Shown: in pieces, positions 42,206 to 50,032 of the stretch
Position numbering within the stretch: the stretch's first letter is position 1
Layout: each line of letters starts with the position of its first letter
Source of the DNA: Rhodococcus ruber
Lineage (GTDB): Bacteria; Actinomycetota; Actinomycetes; Mycobacteriales; Mycobacteriaceae
Direction of reading: 5' to 3'
DNA: 64,000 nt
Assembly: GCF_027270735.1 (NCBI RefSeq)
Contig: NZ_JAPWIJ010000004.1
Coordinates: forward strand, 186,001-250,000
Notes under the pieces: generated by a model
The model's input: only the letters and a program-made list of their open reading frames with translations
What the model was told of the DNA's origin: nothing
Database searches by the model: none
Program-made: the position numbers and the translations under genes

Positions 42206-45114
42206 CGTCTGCGCCCATCCGATCCGATCTCCCCGCACTCGTGCATCGAGTGCGGGAGAGGGGGATCGATATCGACGACTCGTCTCGGCGCGTGGCCGAG
42301 TATTCCTACGACGCCTCGAACTACCGAATTCCGCCTGCAGCGGTCGTGTTCCCTCGCTGCGCCGACGACGTGTCCACCGTGGTGACCCTGTGCACCGAGG
42401 CCGGAGTCGCTGTGATCGGCCGCGGCGGCGGAACGTCGATGGCGGGCAACGCCATCGGCCGCGGAATCGTGCTCGACTTCTCCCGTCACATGAATCGGGT
42501 GATCTCGGTCGACACGGATTCACGGACCGCCGTCGTGGAACCGGGCATCGTCATATCGGAGTTGCAGCGTGAGCTGGTGGCACGTACGTCGGGGGCCTTC
42601 ACGTTCGCCCCCGACCCGTCCAGCAAGACACGCGCCACGGTCGGCGGGGCTGTCGGCAACGACGCCTGCGGTAACCACTCGGTGCGCTACGGTCGTACCT
42701 CGGACCACACGGTGGCGATGGACGTGGTGACAGCCGAGGGGCATCTACTGCGGGTCACCCGCAGTGGCGTGTCGGCCGTCCATGCCGAAGATGCCGCAGC
42801 AGGCGTTGCGGCCGAACGTATTTCGCACGAGCTGCGCGCACTTGCGGCCGACAATCTGGCGCTGTTCAGAGTCGAGCTGGGCCGCATTCCGCGACAGGTG
42901 TCCGGTTTTCACCTGTCGCATCTGCTGCCCGAGAACGGATTCGACGTCGCGCGTGCGCTCGTCGGCAGCGAGGGCACCTGTGCGGTGATCGTCTCGGTCA
43001 CCGTCACGGTCGTGCCCGTACCGCCCGCCGCGTTGCTGCTCTGCCTCGGCTACGAGGATGTGGTCGCAGCTGCAGCCGATGTCATGGCGATTCTGGAATT
43101 CTCGCCGGCCGCCGTGGAGGGGATCGACGACAACATTGCGCGGACGATGGAGTACCGGCGCGGGCCGGACTCCGTGCGCGGCTTGCCGGCAGGTAATGCC
43201 TGGCTGTACGTCGACCTCGACGGGGCCGACACATCCGAGGTCGAGGACAAAGCCGCGCGGTTGCTCGAGGAACTGGGCCGGCTCGGACGGTTGAAGGAAG
43301 GTCGCATCGTCACCGACTCGGCCGATCGAACAGCGTTGTGGCGGGTACGTGAAGACGGAGCGGGTCTGGCCACCCGCCTGGCGAGTGGAGTCGAGTCCTG
43401 GGGCGGGTGGGAGGACGCCGCCGTGGCACCGGAAAACCTGTCGGCGTATCTCGCCGACCTGAATTCGCTACTGGCCGAGCACGAACTGACCGGAGTGATG
43501 TACGGCCACTTCGGTGCCGGCTGCATGCACGTGCGCATCACGTTCGATCAACGCACCGATGCCGGTCGACGGGTGATGTACGACTTCCTGCGCGCCGCAG
43601 CGCGGGTCGTCGTCGAGCACGGCGGCAGCCTGTCGGGCGAACACGGCGACGGCCGGGCACGGTCGGAACTACTACCGGTGATGTACTCGCCGCGCATGCT
43701 CGACGCGTTCGCGCGATTCAAGCGCATCTGGGACCCCAGCGGCATTCTCAACCCGGGATCGATCACCGAGCCCGAGCCGATGATGGACAACCTGATGCTG
43801 CAGGGTATTCCGCAGCGAGAGTGGAAGACGACGTTCGATCTGCACCAGATCGGAACGCGAGAGGATCTGGATCCTTTCGTGCACGCCACCCAATCGTGTG
43901 TCGGTGTCGGTAAGTGCCGCACCACCTCCGGAGGCGTCATGTGCCCGAGCTTCCGCGCGACGGGCGACGAGAAGGATTCCACCCGTGGCCGCGCCCGGGT
44001 ACTGCAGGAGATGGTGCGCAGCTCGCCGACCGTCGCCGACGGGTGGGCATCGAAAGACGTGGCCGAGTCGTTGGACCTGTGCCTGTCCTGCAAGGCCTGT
44101 TCTTCGGACTGCCCGGTCGGGGTGGACATGGCGACGTACAAATCGGAGTTTCTCGATCATCACTACGCTGGTCGGTTGCGACCGCTCTCGCACTACTCGC
44201 TGGGATGGTTGCCCCGCTGGCTGAAGGTGACGCAGCGAACGGCACCGCTGCTCAACCGTCTGCTCACCCCGAGCATCGCGGCACTGGCGGCTCGACTCGG
44301 TGGGCTGACCACCGAGCGGCCGTTGCCGCGCTTCGCGTCGGCGAAGGAACTGGCTCACGAAATTCGGATCGGCGGAGGCCGCGCCGCTGACGTGGTGTTG
44401 GTCGTCGACACGTTCACCCAGGGCTTTCGCCCCGAGGTCGCGGGCGCGGCGCAGCGCGTGCTCGAGGATTCCGGCCGCAGCACCGAATGTCGGACCGACG
44501 TGTGTTGCGGTCTGACCTGGATCTCGACGGGCCAGCTGAAGGCCGCCCGCAAGCACCTCACGAAAGCCGTTGCTGCACTGGACGACGGCACCGACCGACC
44601 CATCGTCGTCAACGAACCGAGCTGTGCCGCGGCATTCCGCAAGGACATGCCCGAGTTGGTACCGACGGCTGCCGCGAGAAGGGTTGCGGCGCGGGTACAG
44701 AGCTTCGCGGGAGCGGTGATCGATCAGGCCGCGGCGGGCTGGGTGCCCTCGGCGCAGGTTCCCGCGTCGGTAACGGTCCAGACCCACTGCCACGAATACG
44801 CCGTGTTCGGCAACGCGACCCAACGCAACGCTTTGGCCTCCATCGGTGTCGAGGCCGTGCGGGAAGCCACCGGATGCTGCGGAGTGGCAGGTAATTTCGG
44901 CTTCGAGAGGAGTCACTACGAGCTCAGCATGAAAGTCGCCGAACAGGCTCTTGCACCGGCTGTTCGTGCCACCGAGCCCGACACTCCGATTCTGACGGAC
45001 GGATTCAGCTGCCACATGCAGGTGCGACAACTCACCGGTGAGCTGACCAGTGATGCATCCGTGCACCTGGCTCAGATACTCGATCCACGTTCGACGAAAG
45101 GACCGCGGCAATGA
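42202..45114 (+). CDS. FAD-linked oxidase with C-terminal 4Fe-4S and CCG domains (D-2-hydroxyacid dehydrogenase type)
   Basis: Large flavo-iron-sulfur enzyme of 970 residues. The N-terminal FAD-binding domain has GRGGGTSMAGNAIGRG and PSSKTRATVGGAVGNDACG. A FAD-oxidase C-terminal domain follows (MYGHFGAGCMHVRITFD, GGSLSGEHGDGRARSELL). Then come two ferredoxin-like clusters (CVGVGKCRTTSGGVMCP; CLSCKACSSDCPVG) and a CCG-type domain (CCGLTW, CHEYAVFGN, GCCGVAGNFGFE). The layout resembles YdiJ-type D-2-hydroxyglutarate or D-lactate dehydrogenases that feed electrons to the respiratory chain. GTG overlaps the aminotransferase stop and the end overlaps the aldehyde dehydrogenase start. Its substrate in this operon is unknown. 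Confidence 0.85.
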   Translation: MTSAPIRSDLPALVHRVRERGIDIDDSSRRVAEYSYDASNYRIPPAAVVFPRCADDVSTVVTLCTEAGVAVIGRGGGTSMAGNAIGRGIVLDFSRHMNRVISVDTDSRTAVVEPGIVISELQRELVARTSGAFTFAPDPSSKTRATVGGAVGNDACGNHSVRYGRTSDHTVAMDVVTAEGHLLRVTRSGVSAVHAEDAAAGVAAERISHELRALAADNLALFRVELGRIPRQVSGFHLSHLLPENGFDVARALVGSEGTCAVIVSVTVTVVPVPPAALLLCLGYEDVVAAAADVMAILEFSPAAVEGIDDNIARTMEYRRGPDSVRGLPAGNAWLYVDLDGADTSEVEDKAARLLEELGRLGRLKEGRIVTDSADRTALWRVREDGAGLATRLASGVESWGGWEDAAVAPENLSAYLADLNSLLAEHELTGVMYGHFGAGCMHVRITFDQRTDAGRRVMYDFLRAAARVVVEHGGSLSGEHGDGRARSELLPVMYSPRMLDAFARFKRIWDPSGILNPGSITEPEPMMDNLMLQGIPQREWKTTFDLHQIGTREDLDPFVHATQSCVGVGKCRTTSGGVMCPSFRATGDEKDSTRGRARVLQEMVRSSPTVADGWASKDVAESLDLCLSCKACSSDCPVGVDMATYKSEFLDHHYAGRLRPLSHYSLGWLPRWLKVTQRTAPLLNRLLTPSIAALAARLGGLTTERPLPRFASAKELAHEIRIGGGRAADVVLVVDTFTQGFRPEVAGAAQRVLEDSGRSTECRTDVCCGLTWISTGQLKAARKHLTKAVAALDDGTDRPIVVNEPSCAAAFRKDMPELVPTAAARRVAARVQSFAGAVIDQAAAGWVPSAQVPASVTVQTHCHEYAVFGNATQRNALASIGVEAVREATGCCGVAGNFGFERSHYELSMKVAEQALAPAVRATEPDTPILTDGFSCHMQVRQLTGELTSDASVHLAQILDPRSTKGPRQ

Positions 45115-46574
45115 CGACCAGCCTCACTCGACCTTCCATCTCGACGCCCACCGAACTGTTCATCGGAGGTGTCTGGACAGCCGCAGCCTCGGCTGCCCGG
45201 TTCGATGTGATCGATCCCGCCAGCGGTGACGTGATTGCCACGGTGGCCGACGGTGGCATCACCGATGCCGAGAATGCGATGGCTTCGGCAGTCGATGCTG
45301 CTGCCGAGTGGGCCGCGACTGCGCCCCGTGCCCGCAGTGAAATCCTCCGTAAGGCTTACGAATTGATCATGGCGCGGTCGGAGGAACTCGCCGCGATCAT
45401 CACCGCCGAAATGGGGAAACCACTGGCCGACGCGCGAGGTGAGGTGGCGTACGGCGCGGAGTTCTTTCGGTGGTTCTCCGAGGAAGCAGTGCGTATCTCG
45501 GGTGATCACACCCTCACCGGAGACGGGAAGAACCGCATCGTGGTCACCCGTGCGCCCGTGGGACCGTGCATTCTCGTCACTCCGTGGAACTTCCCGTTGG
45601 CCATGGGAACTCGCAAGATCGGCCCGGCGCTGGCCGCAGGCTGCACCGTGGTGTTCAAGCCGGCCGAGCAAACGCCGCTGACAGCACTGGCTCTGGCGGG
45701 GATCCTGCACGATGCGGGTGTTCCGGCGGGAGTGGTCAATGTCGTGACCACCACCGATGCGGCGGGTGTTGTGGGCTCGTGGATGAGCAGCGGTGCTGCG
45801 CGCAAGATCAGTTTCACCGGATCGACTGCGGTGGGCAAGATTCTGCTCGAGCAAGCTGCATCGACCGTGATGCGCACCTCGATGGAGCTCGGTGGCAACG
45901 CGCCCTTCGTCGTCATGGACGACGCGGACCTCGGCCGCGCCGTGGACGGAGCGATGGTTGCGAAGATGCGGAACATGGGCGAGGCTTGTACCGCAGCCAA
46001 TCGATTCTTCGTACACCGCAGTGTCGCAACGCAGTTCGCACAACAACTCGCCGATCGCATGGGTGCGTTGACGGTGGGGGCAGGTAGTGCGCGCGGCACG
46101 GAGGTGGGGCCGCTGATCGACGATGCAGGTCGCGCGAAGGTGCAGAGACTCGTGGACGACGCACTCGGTCGAGGTGCGCACGCGATCGTCGGGGGAGCGG
46201 CACCGGACGGACCCGGCTACTTCTACCCGCCGACGGTGCTCACGGACGTCGACTCGAACTCGGATCTGATGTCGCAGGAAATTTTCGGGCCGGTGGCGGC
46301 GATCGTGCCGTTCGACACCGAGGACGAGGTGATCGCCCTCGCGAACGATACCGAATGGGGACTCGTCGGATACGTCTTCACTCAGGACATCGATCGGGCG
46401 CTACGGATGGGGGAGCGGCTCGAGGTGGGCATGGTCGGTCTCAACACCGGCCTCGTCTCCAACCCCGCGGCACCGTTCGGTGGCGTCAAACAGTCCGGGC
46501 TGGGCCGCGAGGGCGGCAAAGTCGGAATCGACGAGTTCCTGGAGTACAAGTACTTTGCCATTCCCCGAGGCTGA
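45111..46574 (+). CDS. NAD(P)-dependent aldehyde dehydrogenase, candidate aspartate-semialdehyde oxidising (DoeC-like)
   Basis: Aldehyde dehydrogenase of 487 residues closest in motif to the succinate-semialdehyde group. The catalytic cysteine is Cys293 in GEACTAANRF and the general base is Glu259 in MELGGNAPFVV. Cofactor-binding segments are TPWNFPLAMGTRKIGPALAAG and SFTGSTAVGKIL. In ectoine breakdown the analogous DoeC oxidises aspartate semialdehyde to aspartate. Position right after a class III aminotransferase and in the same regulon as the ectoine-hydrolase candidate supports that role. The ATG overlaps the previous stop. Succinate semialdehyde is an alternative substrate. Confidence 0.88.
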   Translation: MTTSLTRPSISTPTELFIGGVWTAAASAARFDVIDPASGDVIATVADGGITDAENAMASAVDAAAEWAATAPRARSEILRKAYELIMARSEELAAIITAEMGKPLADARGEVAYGAEFFRWFSEEAVRISGDHTLTGDGKNRIVVTRAPVGPCILVTPWNFPLAMGTRKIGPALAAGCTVVFKPAEQTPLTALALAGILHDAGVPAGVVNVVTTTDAAGVVGSWMSSGAARKISFTGSTAVGKILLEQAASTVMRTSMELGGNAPFVVMDDADLGRAVDGAMVAKMRNMGEACTAANRFFVHRSVATQFAQQLADRMGALTVGAGSARGTEVGPLIDDAGRAKVQRLVDDALGRGAHAIVGGAAPDGPGYFYPPTVLTDVDSNSDLMSQEIFGPVAAIVPFDTEDEVIALANDTEWGLVGYVFTQDIDRALRMGERLEVGMVGLNTGLVSNPAAPFGGVKQSGLGREGGKVGIDEFLEYKYFAIPRG

Positions 46575-46587
46575 GAGGCTTTCGATC

Positions 46588-47301
46588 ATGCCCAGTTCGA
46601 GAAGACTGACGCCCATCGACGCACGCAATACGTCGATGGTGATTGCCGACCAGATTCGCGATCGCATCATCGACGGCTCCTATGCCCCGGGGGAGCAGAT
46701 CAACGAAGCCAACGTTGCGGCCGAACTCAAAATTTCACGGGGGCCGGTGCGGGAGGCACTGCAGCGCCTCAATCAAGAGGGTCTGCTGGTCAGCTACCGC
46801 AACCGGGGCGTGTTCGTCGTCGAGCTCAGCAGCGACGACGTCACCGAGATCTACGAGTCCCGCGCGGCGATCGAGGTCGGTGCTGCGTGGACATTGGTAC
46901 ACGGTGATCGCGACCGGCTTGTCACTGCTGCCGACGAGCTCTCGGCCATCGTGATGCAGATGCAGCCGTTCATCGATCGGGCGGATTGGCGTGGTCTGGC
47001 CGAACGAGACCTCGCATTTCACACTGCTCTCGTTGCAGCGACGCGCAACAGCCGGATGTCACGGATGTACGCCACCCTCGCCGCGGAAGCGCGTATCTGC
47101 ATGGCCAACCTCGAAACCGCCTACTACCGGCCGGAGGCGTTGGTGGAGGAACATCAACTGATCGTCGATCTTCTGCTCGGATCCGATTGGGACGCACTGG
47201 AAAAGGGTGTACACGAGCACATGGACACCGCCATCCACGACTTGACCCGGGCGATGGTCGAGGAGCACGCCGAACACTCGGTTCTGGCCACTCCGGGATA
47301 G
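46588..47301 (+). CDS. GntR-family regulator (FadR/FCD subfamily)
   Basis: Regulator of 237 residues. It has an N-terminal winged helix (MVIADQIRDRIIDGSYAPGEQINEANVAAELKISRGPVREALQRL, seen as consecutive helices) and an all-helical FCD effector domain from about residue 85 (YESRAAIEVGAAW, ERDLAFHTALVAATRNSR, EEHQLIVDLLLGSDWDALEKGVHEH). The histidines expected for a metal or carboxylate ligand site are present. It is the last gene of operon I and is the natural ligand of the AGATTGTTGACAATC palindromes before operons I and II, so it likely represses both until an ectoine-derived inducer appears. GAGAGG precedes the ATG. Confidence 0.9.
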   Translation: MPSSRRLTPIDARNTSMVIADQIRDRIIDGSYAPGEQINEANVAAELKISRGPVREALQRLNQEGLLVSYRNRGVFVVELSSDDVTEIYESRAAIEVGAAWTLVHGDRDRLVTAADELSAIVMQMQPFIDRADWRGLAERDLAFHTALVAATRNSRMSRMYATLAAEARICMANLETAYYRPEALVEEHQLIVDLLLGSDWDALEKGVHEHMDTAIHDLTRAMVEEHAEHSVLATPG

Positions 47302-47339
47302 ATCGTTCGGCGTGCAACACAGCATTTACATCTGAAGTC

Positions 47340-47369
47340 TTGCGTAGCTCTGGCGTAAGCGCCTAGCCT
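47340..47369 (+). promoter_or_regulatory. Promoter of operon II (TTGCGT-N18-TAGCCT)
   Basis: TTGCGT at 47340-47345 and TAGCCT at 47364-47369 are 18 bases apart. The GntR-type palindrome begins on the next base, so a bound repressor would cover the expected start site near 47376. Confidence 0.6.
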
Positions 47370-47384
47370 GATTGTCAACAATCT
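47370..47384. promoter_or_regulatory. GntR-type operator GATTGTCAACAATCT before operon II
   Basis: Reverse complement of AGATTGTTGACAATC, identical over all 15 bases to the core of the operator at 40897-40914. It overlaps the expected transcription start of operon II. Confidence 0.8.
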
Positions 47385-47414
47385 ACTAAATCTCCACGAT
47401 CGAAGGGGGTGCCC

Positions 47415-48704
47415 GTGAACGACTCATCAGACTCCGCATACGTCACCGCAATCGGACCCGAAGACACCGAAGGACCGGCCGCTCCCGGTCTGGCGCGGTA
47501 CCCCGATGTACCGAACAGCACGCCGATCACGTTCACCGACGAGGAGTACGCCGCCCGGCTCGCTGCCGTCCGAGAGCGGATGGCAGCGCAGAACCTCACG
47601 GCGCTCATCGTCACCGATCCCGCGAACCTCTACTACCTGCTCGGCTACAACGCGCTCTCCTTCTACACCCCGCAGATGCTGTACGTCCCGCTCTCGGGCG
47701 ACATGTATTTCTTCGCCCGTGAAATGGACGCCAACGGCGCGTTTCGAACGTCGTGGCTGCCGCAGGATCGGACGTTCGGCTACCCGGAAACGTTCGTGCA
47801 GCGCAAAGACACTCACCCCTTCGTCTGGGTCGCCGCGAAGCTGCGCGAACTGGGGCTGGTGAACAACTTCGAGCACGGCCAGGTAGGTCTCGAGATGGAC
47901 TCGTACTACTTCAGCCCGAAAGCCTTCGAGGCGCTGGTGAAGTCGCTGCCCGAATACCGATTCACCGACTCCTACGAGCTCATCAACTGGGTGCGAGTGG
48001 TCAAGTCACCCGCGGAGATTGCCCTGATGCGCGGTGCTGCACAGGTCTGTGAATCGGCGATGTCGGCTGCCTACCAGGCTATCTCGGTGGGTGAGCGGCA
48101 GTGCGACGCGGCCGCGGCCATCATGAACGCGCAGGTGCGAGGCACTGCGGACTTCGGCGGGGATCATCCGGCGATCGTGCCGATGTTGCCCACCGGTGCC
48201 GGAGCGGACACCCCGCACCTGACCTGGTCGCATCAACCCTTCGTGCGGGGCGAGACCACGGTCGTCGAACTGGCCGGAGTGTTTCGGCGCTACCACGTCC
48301 CGATGGCACGCACGATCGTGCTCGGAAAGCCGAGTCCGCGATTGGATTACCTCGCCAAGTCCACCGGGGAAGCACTGAACGACGTGCTCGCAACCGTGCG
48401 GGCAGGCGTCACCGCCACCGAGCTGGCGCAGGTGTGGAACACCAGCCTGGCCAAGCACGGACTGCACAAACCGTCGCGCATCGGTTACTCGATCGGCATC
48501 GCATATGCACCCGACTGGGGTGAGCGCACCGTGAGCCTGCGCACCGACGACGAGACGGTGCTTGCCGAGAACATGACGTTCCACATCATCGGCGGAATGT
48601 GGATGGACGACTACGGATACGAGGTGTCCGAGGCCGTTCGCGTCACCGAGACCGGCCTCGAGACCTTCACCGCATACCCCCGAGAACTACTGACGAAGGA
48701 GTGA
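47415..48704 (+). CDS. doeA: M24-family hydrolase, candidate ectoine hydrolase (DoeA/EutD-like)
   Basis: Protein of 429 residues with a creatinase-like N-terminal domain (EEYAARLAAVRERMAAQNL, TDPANLYYLLGYNALSFY) and a pita-bread C-terminal domain. Several segments match what I recall of ectoine hydrolase EutD/DoeA rather than Xaa-Pro peptidases: DANGAFRTSW, LEMDSYYFSPKAFEAL, FGGDHPAIVPMLPTGA, TPHLTW and APDWGERTVSLR. The M24 metal aspartates are not conserved: the usual LIDxG and SDITRT are here VVELAG and VPMART. Glu285 in VVELAG may match the glutamate reported to form a covalent intermediate in EutD. It would open ectoine to N-acetyl-diaminobutyrate. GTG 47415 follows AGGGGG; GTG 47409 is less likely. 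Confidence 0.72.
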   Translation: MNDSSDSAYVTAIGPEDTEGPAAPGLARYPDVPNSTPITFTDEEYAARLAAVRERMAAQNLTALIVTDPANLYYLLGYNALSFYTPQMLYVPLSGDMYFFAREMDANGAFRTSWLPQDRTFGYPETFVQRKDTHPFVWVAAKLRELGLVNNFEHGQVGLEMDSYYFSPKAFEALVKSLPEYRFTDSYELINWVRVVKSPAEIALMRGAAQVCESAMSAAYQAISVGERQCDAAAAIMNAQVRGTADFGGDHPAIVPMLPTGAGADTPHLTWSHQPFVRGETTVVELAGVFRRYHVPMARTIVLGKPSPRLDYLAKSTGEALNDVLATVRAGVTATELAQVWNTSLAKHGLHKPSRIGYSIGIAYAPDWGERTVSLRTDDETVLAENMTFHIIGGMWMDDYGYEVSEAVRVTETGLETFTAYPRELLTKE

Positions 48705-48706
48705 GC

Positions 48707-50032
48707 ATGACCGCATCCACGAAAGGTCATTCCGCAGGCTCCACTCCTGCCACCCAAGGTCGTTCCGCAGGCTCCACTCCTGCCACACAAGGTCGTTCCG
48801 CAGGCTCCACTCCCAGCATTCCCTGGGCCCTGCGAACCGACAAGCTGGTGGGATCGGTGATCGATTCGTCGACATCGCTTCTCGCTGCGCAGAAGCACGA
48901 CATCGTGCGCTTCGCGATGGGATCTCCTGCTGCCGAGACGGTTCCGGCCGCCGCATTCACCGAGATCGCCGGCAGCGTGCTCACCGCGGACGCATTCGAC
49001 TACGGTGCCACCGAGGGTGACCCGGGCCTGCTCGACGCGTTGCTCGCATACCTCGAGTCGGTCGGCGAGCCCACGTCCGAAGAGCGAGTGGTGATCACCT
49101 CGGGCGGGATGCAAGGCCTCGACATCGCGTGCAAGTTGTTCGTCGATCCGGGCGACCTGGTGATCGTAGAAAGCCCCACGTATACCAACGGAACCGCCAC
49201 CGTACTCAGTTACGGGGGCGACATCCTCGAGGCCCCGATGGACAGCAACGGTCTCATCGTCGAGGCATTGCCCGAGCTCGTCGAACGCGCGGGACGGTTG
49301 CCGAAGATGATCTACGTGATCCCCAACTTTCAGAACCCGTCCGGGGTGACCCTGTCGCTCGAGCGCCGTCGGTTGCTCATCGAATTGGCACACCGCTGGG
49401 GATCGGTGATTCTCGACGACGATCCCTACGGTCTGCTCCGTTTCTCGGGTGAGTCGATCCCCAGTTTCGGCGCACTCAGTCCCGACGACCCGTTGATCTT
49501 CTCCGTGCGCACGTTCTCGAAGATGATCGCGCCCGGCCTACGGGTGGGATGGGTGGACGCCGCCCCCGAGGCGCGTCAGCTGATCGTCAATGCCAAGCAG
49601 GCAATGGACACGTGCACCAACCTGCCTGCCCAGCGGATGGTGGCCGAGTACATCCGGCGCGGACTGCTCGACGAGCACCTTCGGTCGTTGGCGTCGGTGT
49701 ATCTGCCACGCAAGATCGCGATGCAGAACAGCATCGACAGACACTTCGGCGACTCGATGTCGACGACCGATCCCGAGGGTGGGTTCTTTCTCTGGGCGAC
49801 GCTGCGCGGCAACGACGTCGACTTCTCTACTCAGGACCTGTTCGAGACGGCGCTGGCCGAAGGAGTGGCCTACATACCGGGACCGGCACTGTCGGTGGGC
49901 GGAAAATTTCACGATTCGCTGCGCCTGTGCTTCGCCTCGTCGACTCCCGAACGCATCGACGAGGGAATCAGAAGACTGGCGGTGGCAGTGGAGAAGTCCA
50001 AGCACCTGCTCGCCTCCGACCCCACTCGATGA
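48707..50032 (+). CDS. Class I/II PLP aminotransferase (MocR/LysN-like domain) with repeat-derived N-terminus
   Basis: PLP enzyme of 441 residues resembling the aminotransferase part of MocR regulators and 2-aminoadipate aminotransferases, but with no winged helix in front. Core motifs are DYGATEGDPGLLDALLAYL, IPNFQNPSGVTLSLERR, ILDDDPYGLLRFSGE and the PLP lysine in VRTFSKMIAPGLRVGW. Residues about 6-36 are three copies of an 11-residue unit, (K/Q)G(H/R)SAGSTPAT, encoded by a 33-base tandem repeat with a related copy elsewhere in the window, so this end is probably not part of the fold. It lies between the ectoine-hydrolase and deacetylase candidates and could act on diaminobutyrate or an acetylated form. 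Confidence 0.85.
   Translation: MTASTKGHSAGSTPATQGRSAGSTPATQGRSAGSTPSIPWALRTDKLVGSVIDSSTSLLAAQKHDIVRFAMGSPAAETVPAAAFTEIAGSVLTADAFDYGATEGDPGLLDALLAYLESVGEPTSEERVVITSGGMQGLDIACKLFVDPGDLVIVESPTYTNGTATVLSYGGDILEAPMDSNGLIVEALPELVERAGRLPKMIYVIPNFQNPSGVTLSLERRRLLIELAHRWGSVILDDDPYGLLRFSGESIPSFGALSPDDPLIFSVRTFSKMIAPGLRVGWVDAAPEARQLIVNAKQAMDTCTNLPAQRMVAEYIRRGLLDEHLRSLASVYLPRKIAMQNSIDRHFGDSMSTTDPEGGFFLWATLRGNDVDFSTQDLFETALAEGVAYIPGPALSVGGKFHDSLRLCFASSTPERIDEGIRRLAVAVEKSKHLLASDPTR
48723..48813 (+). repeat. Tandem repeat, 33-base unit, about 2.8 copies, inside a coding region
   Basis: Units at 48723-48755, 48756-48788 and 48789-48813 (partial) share the core GGTCGTTCCGCAGGCTCCA with one or two differences. 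The period is a multiple of three, so the frame is kept. The 17-base core also occurs at 39082-39098, and a degenerate version occurs near 51032-51054. Confidence 0.9.

Noticed and set aside
47415-48704. Plain Xaa-Pro dipeptidase call for the M24 gene
   Set aside because: The metal aspartates of M24 peptidases are replaced, and several segments fit ectoine hydrolase better.
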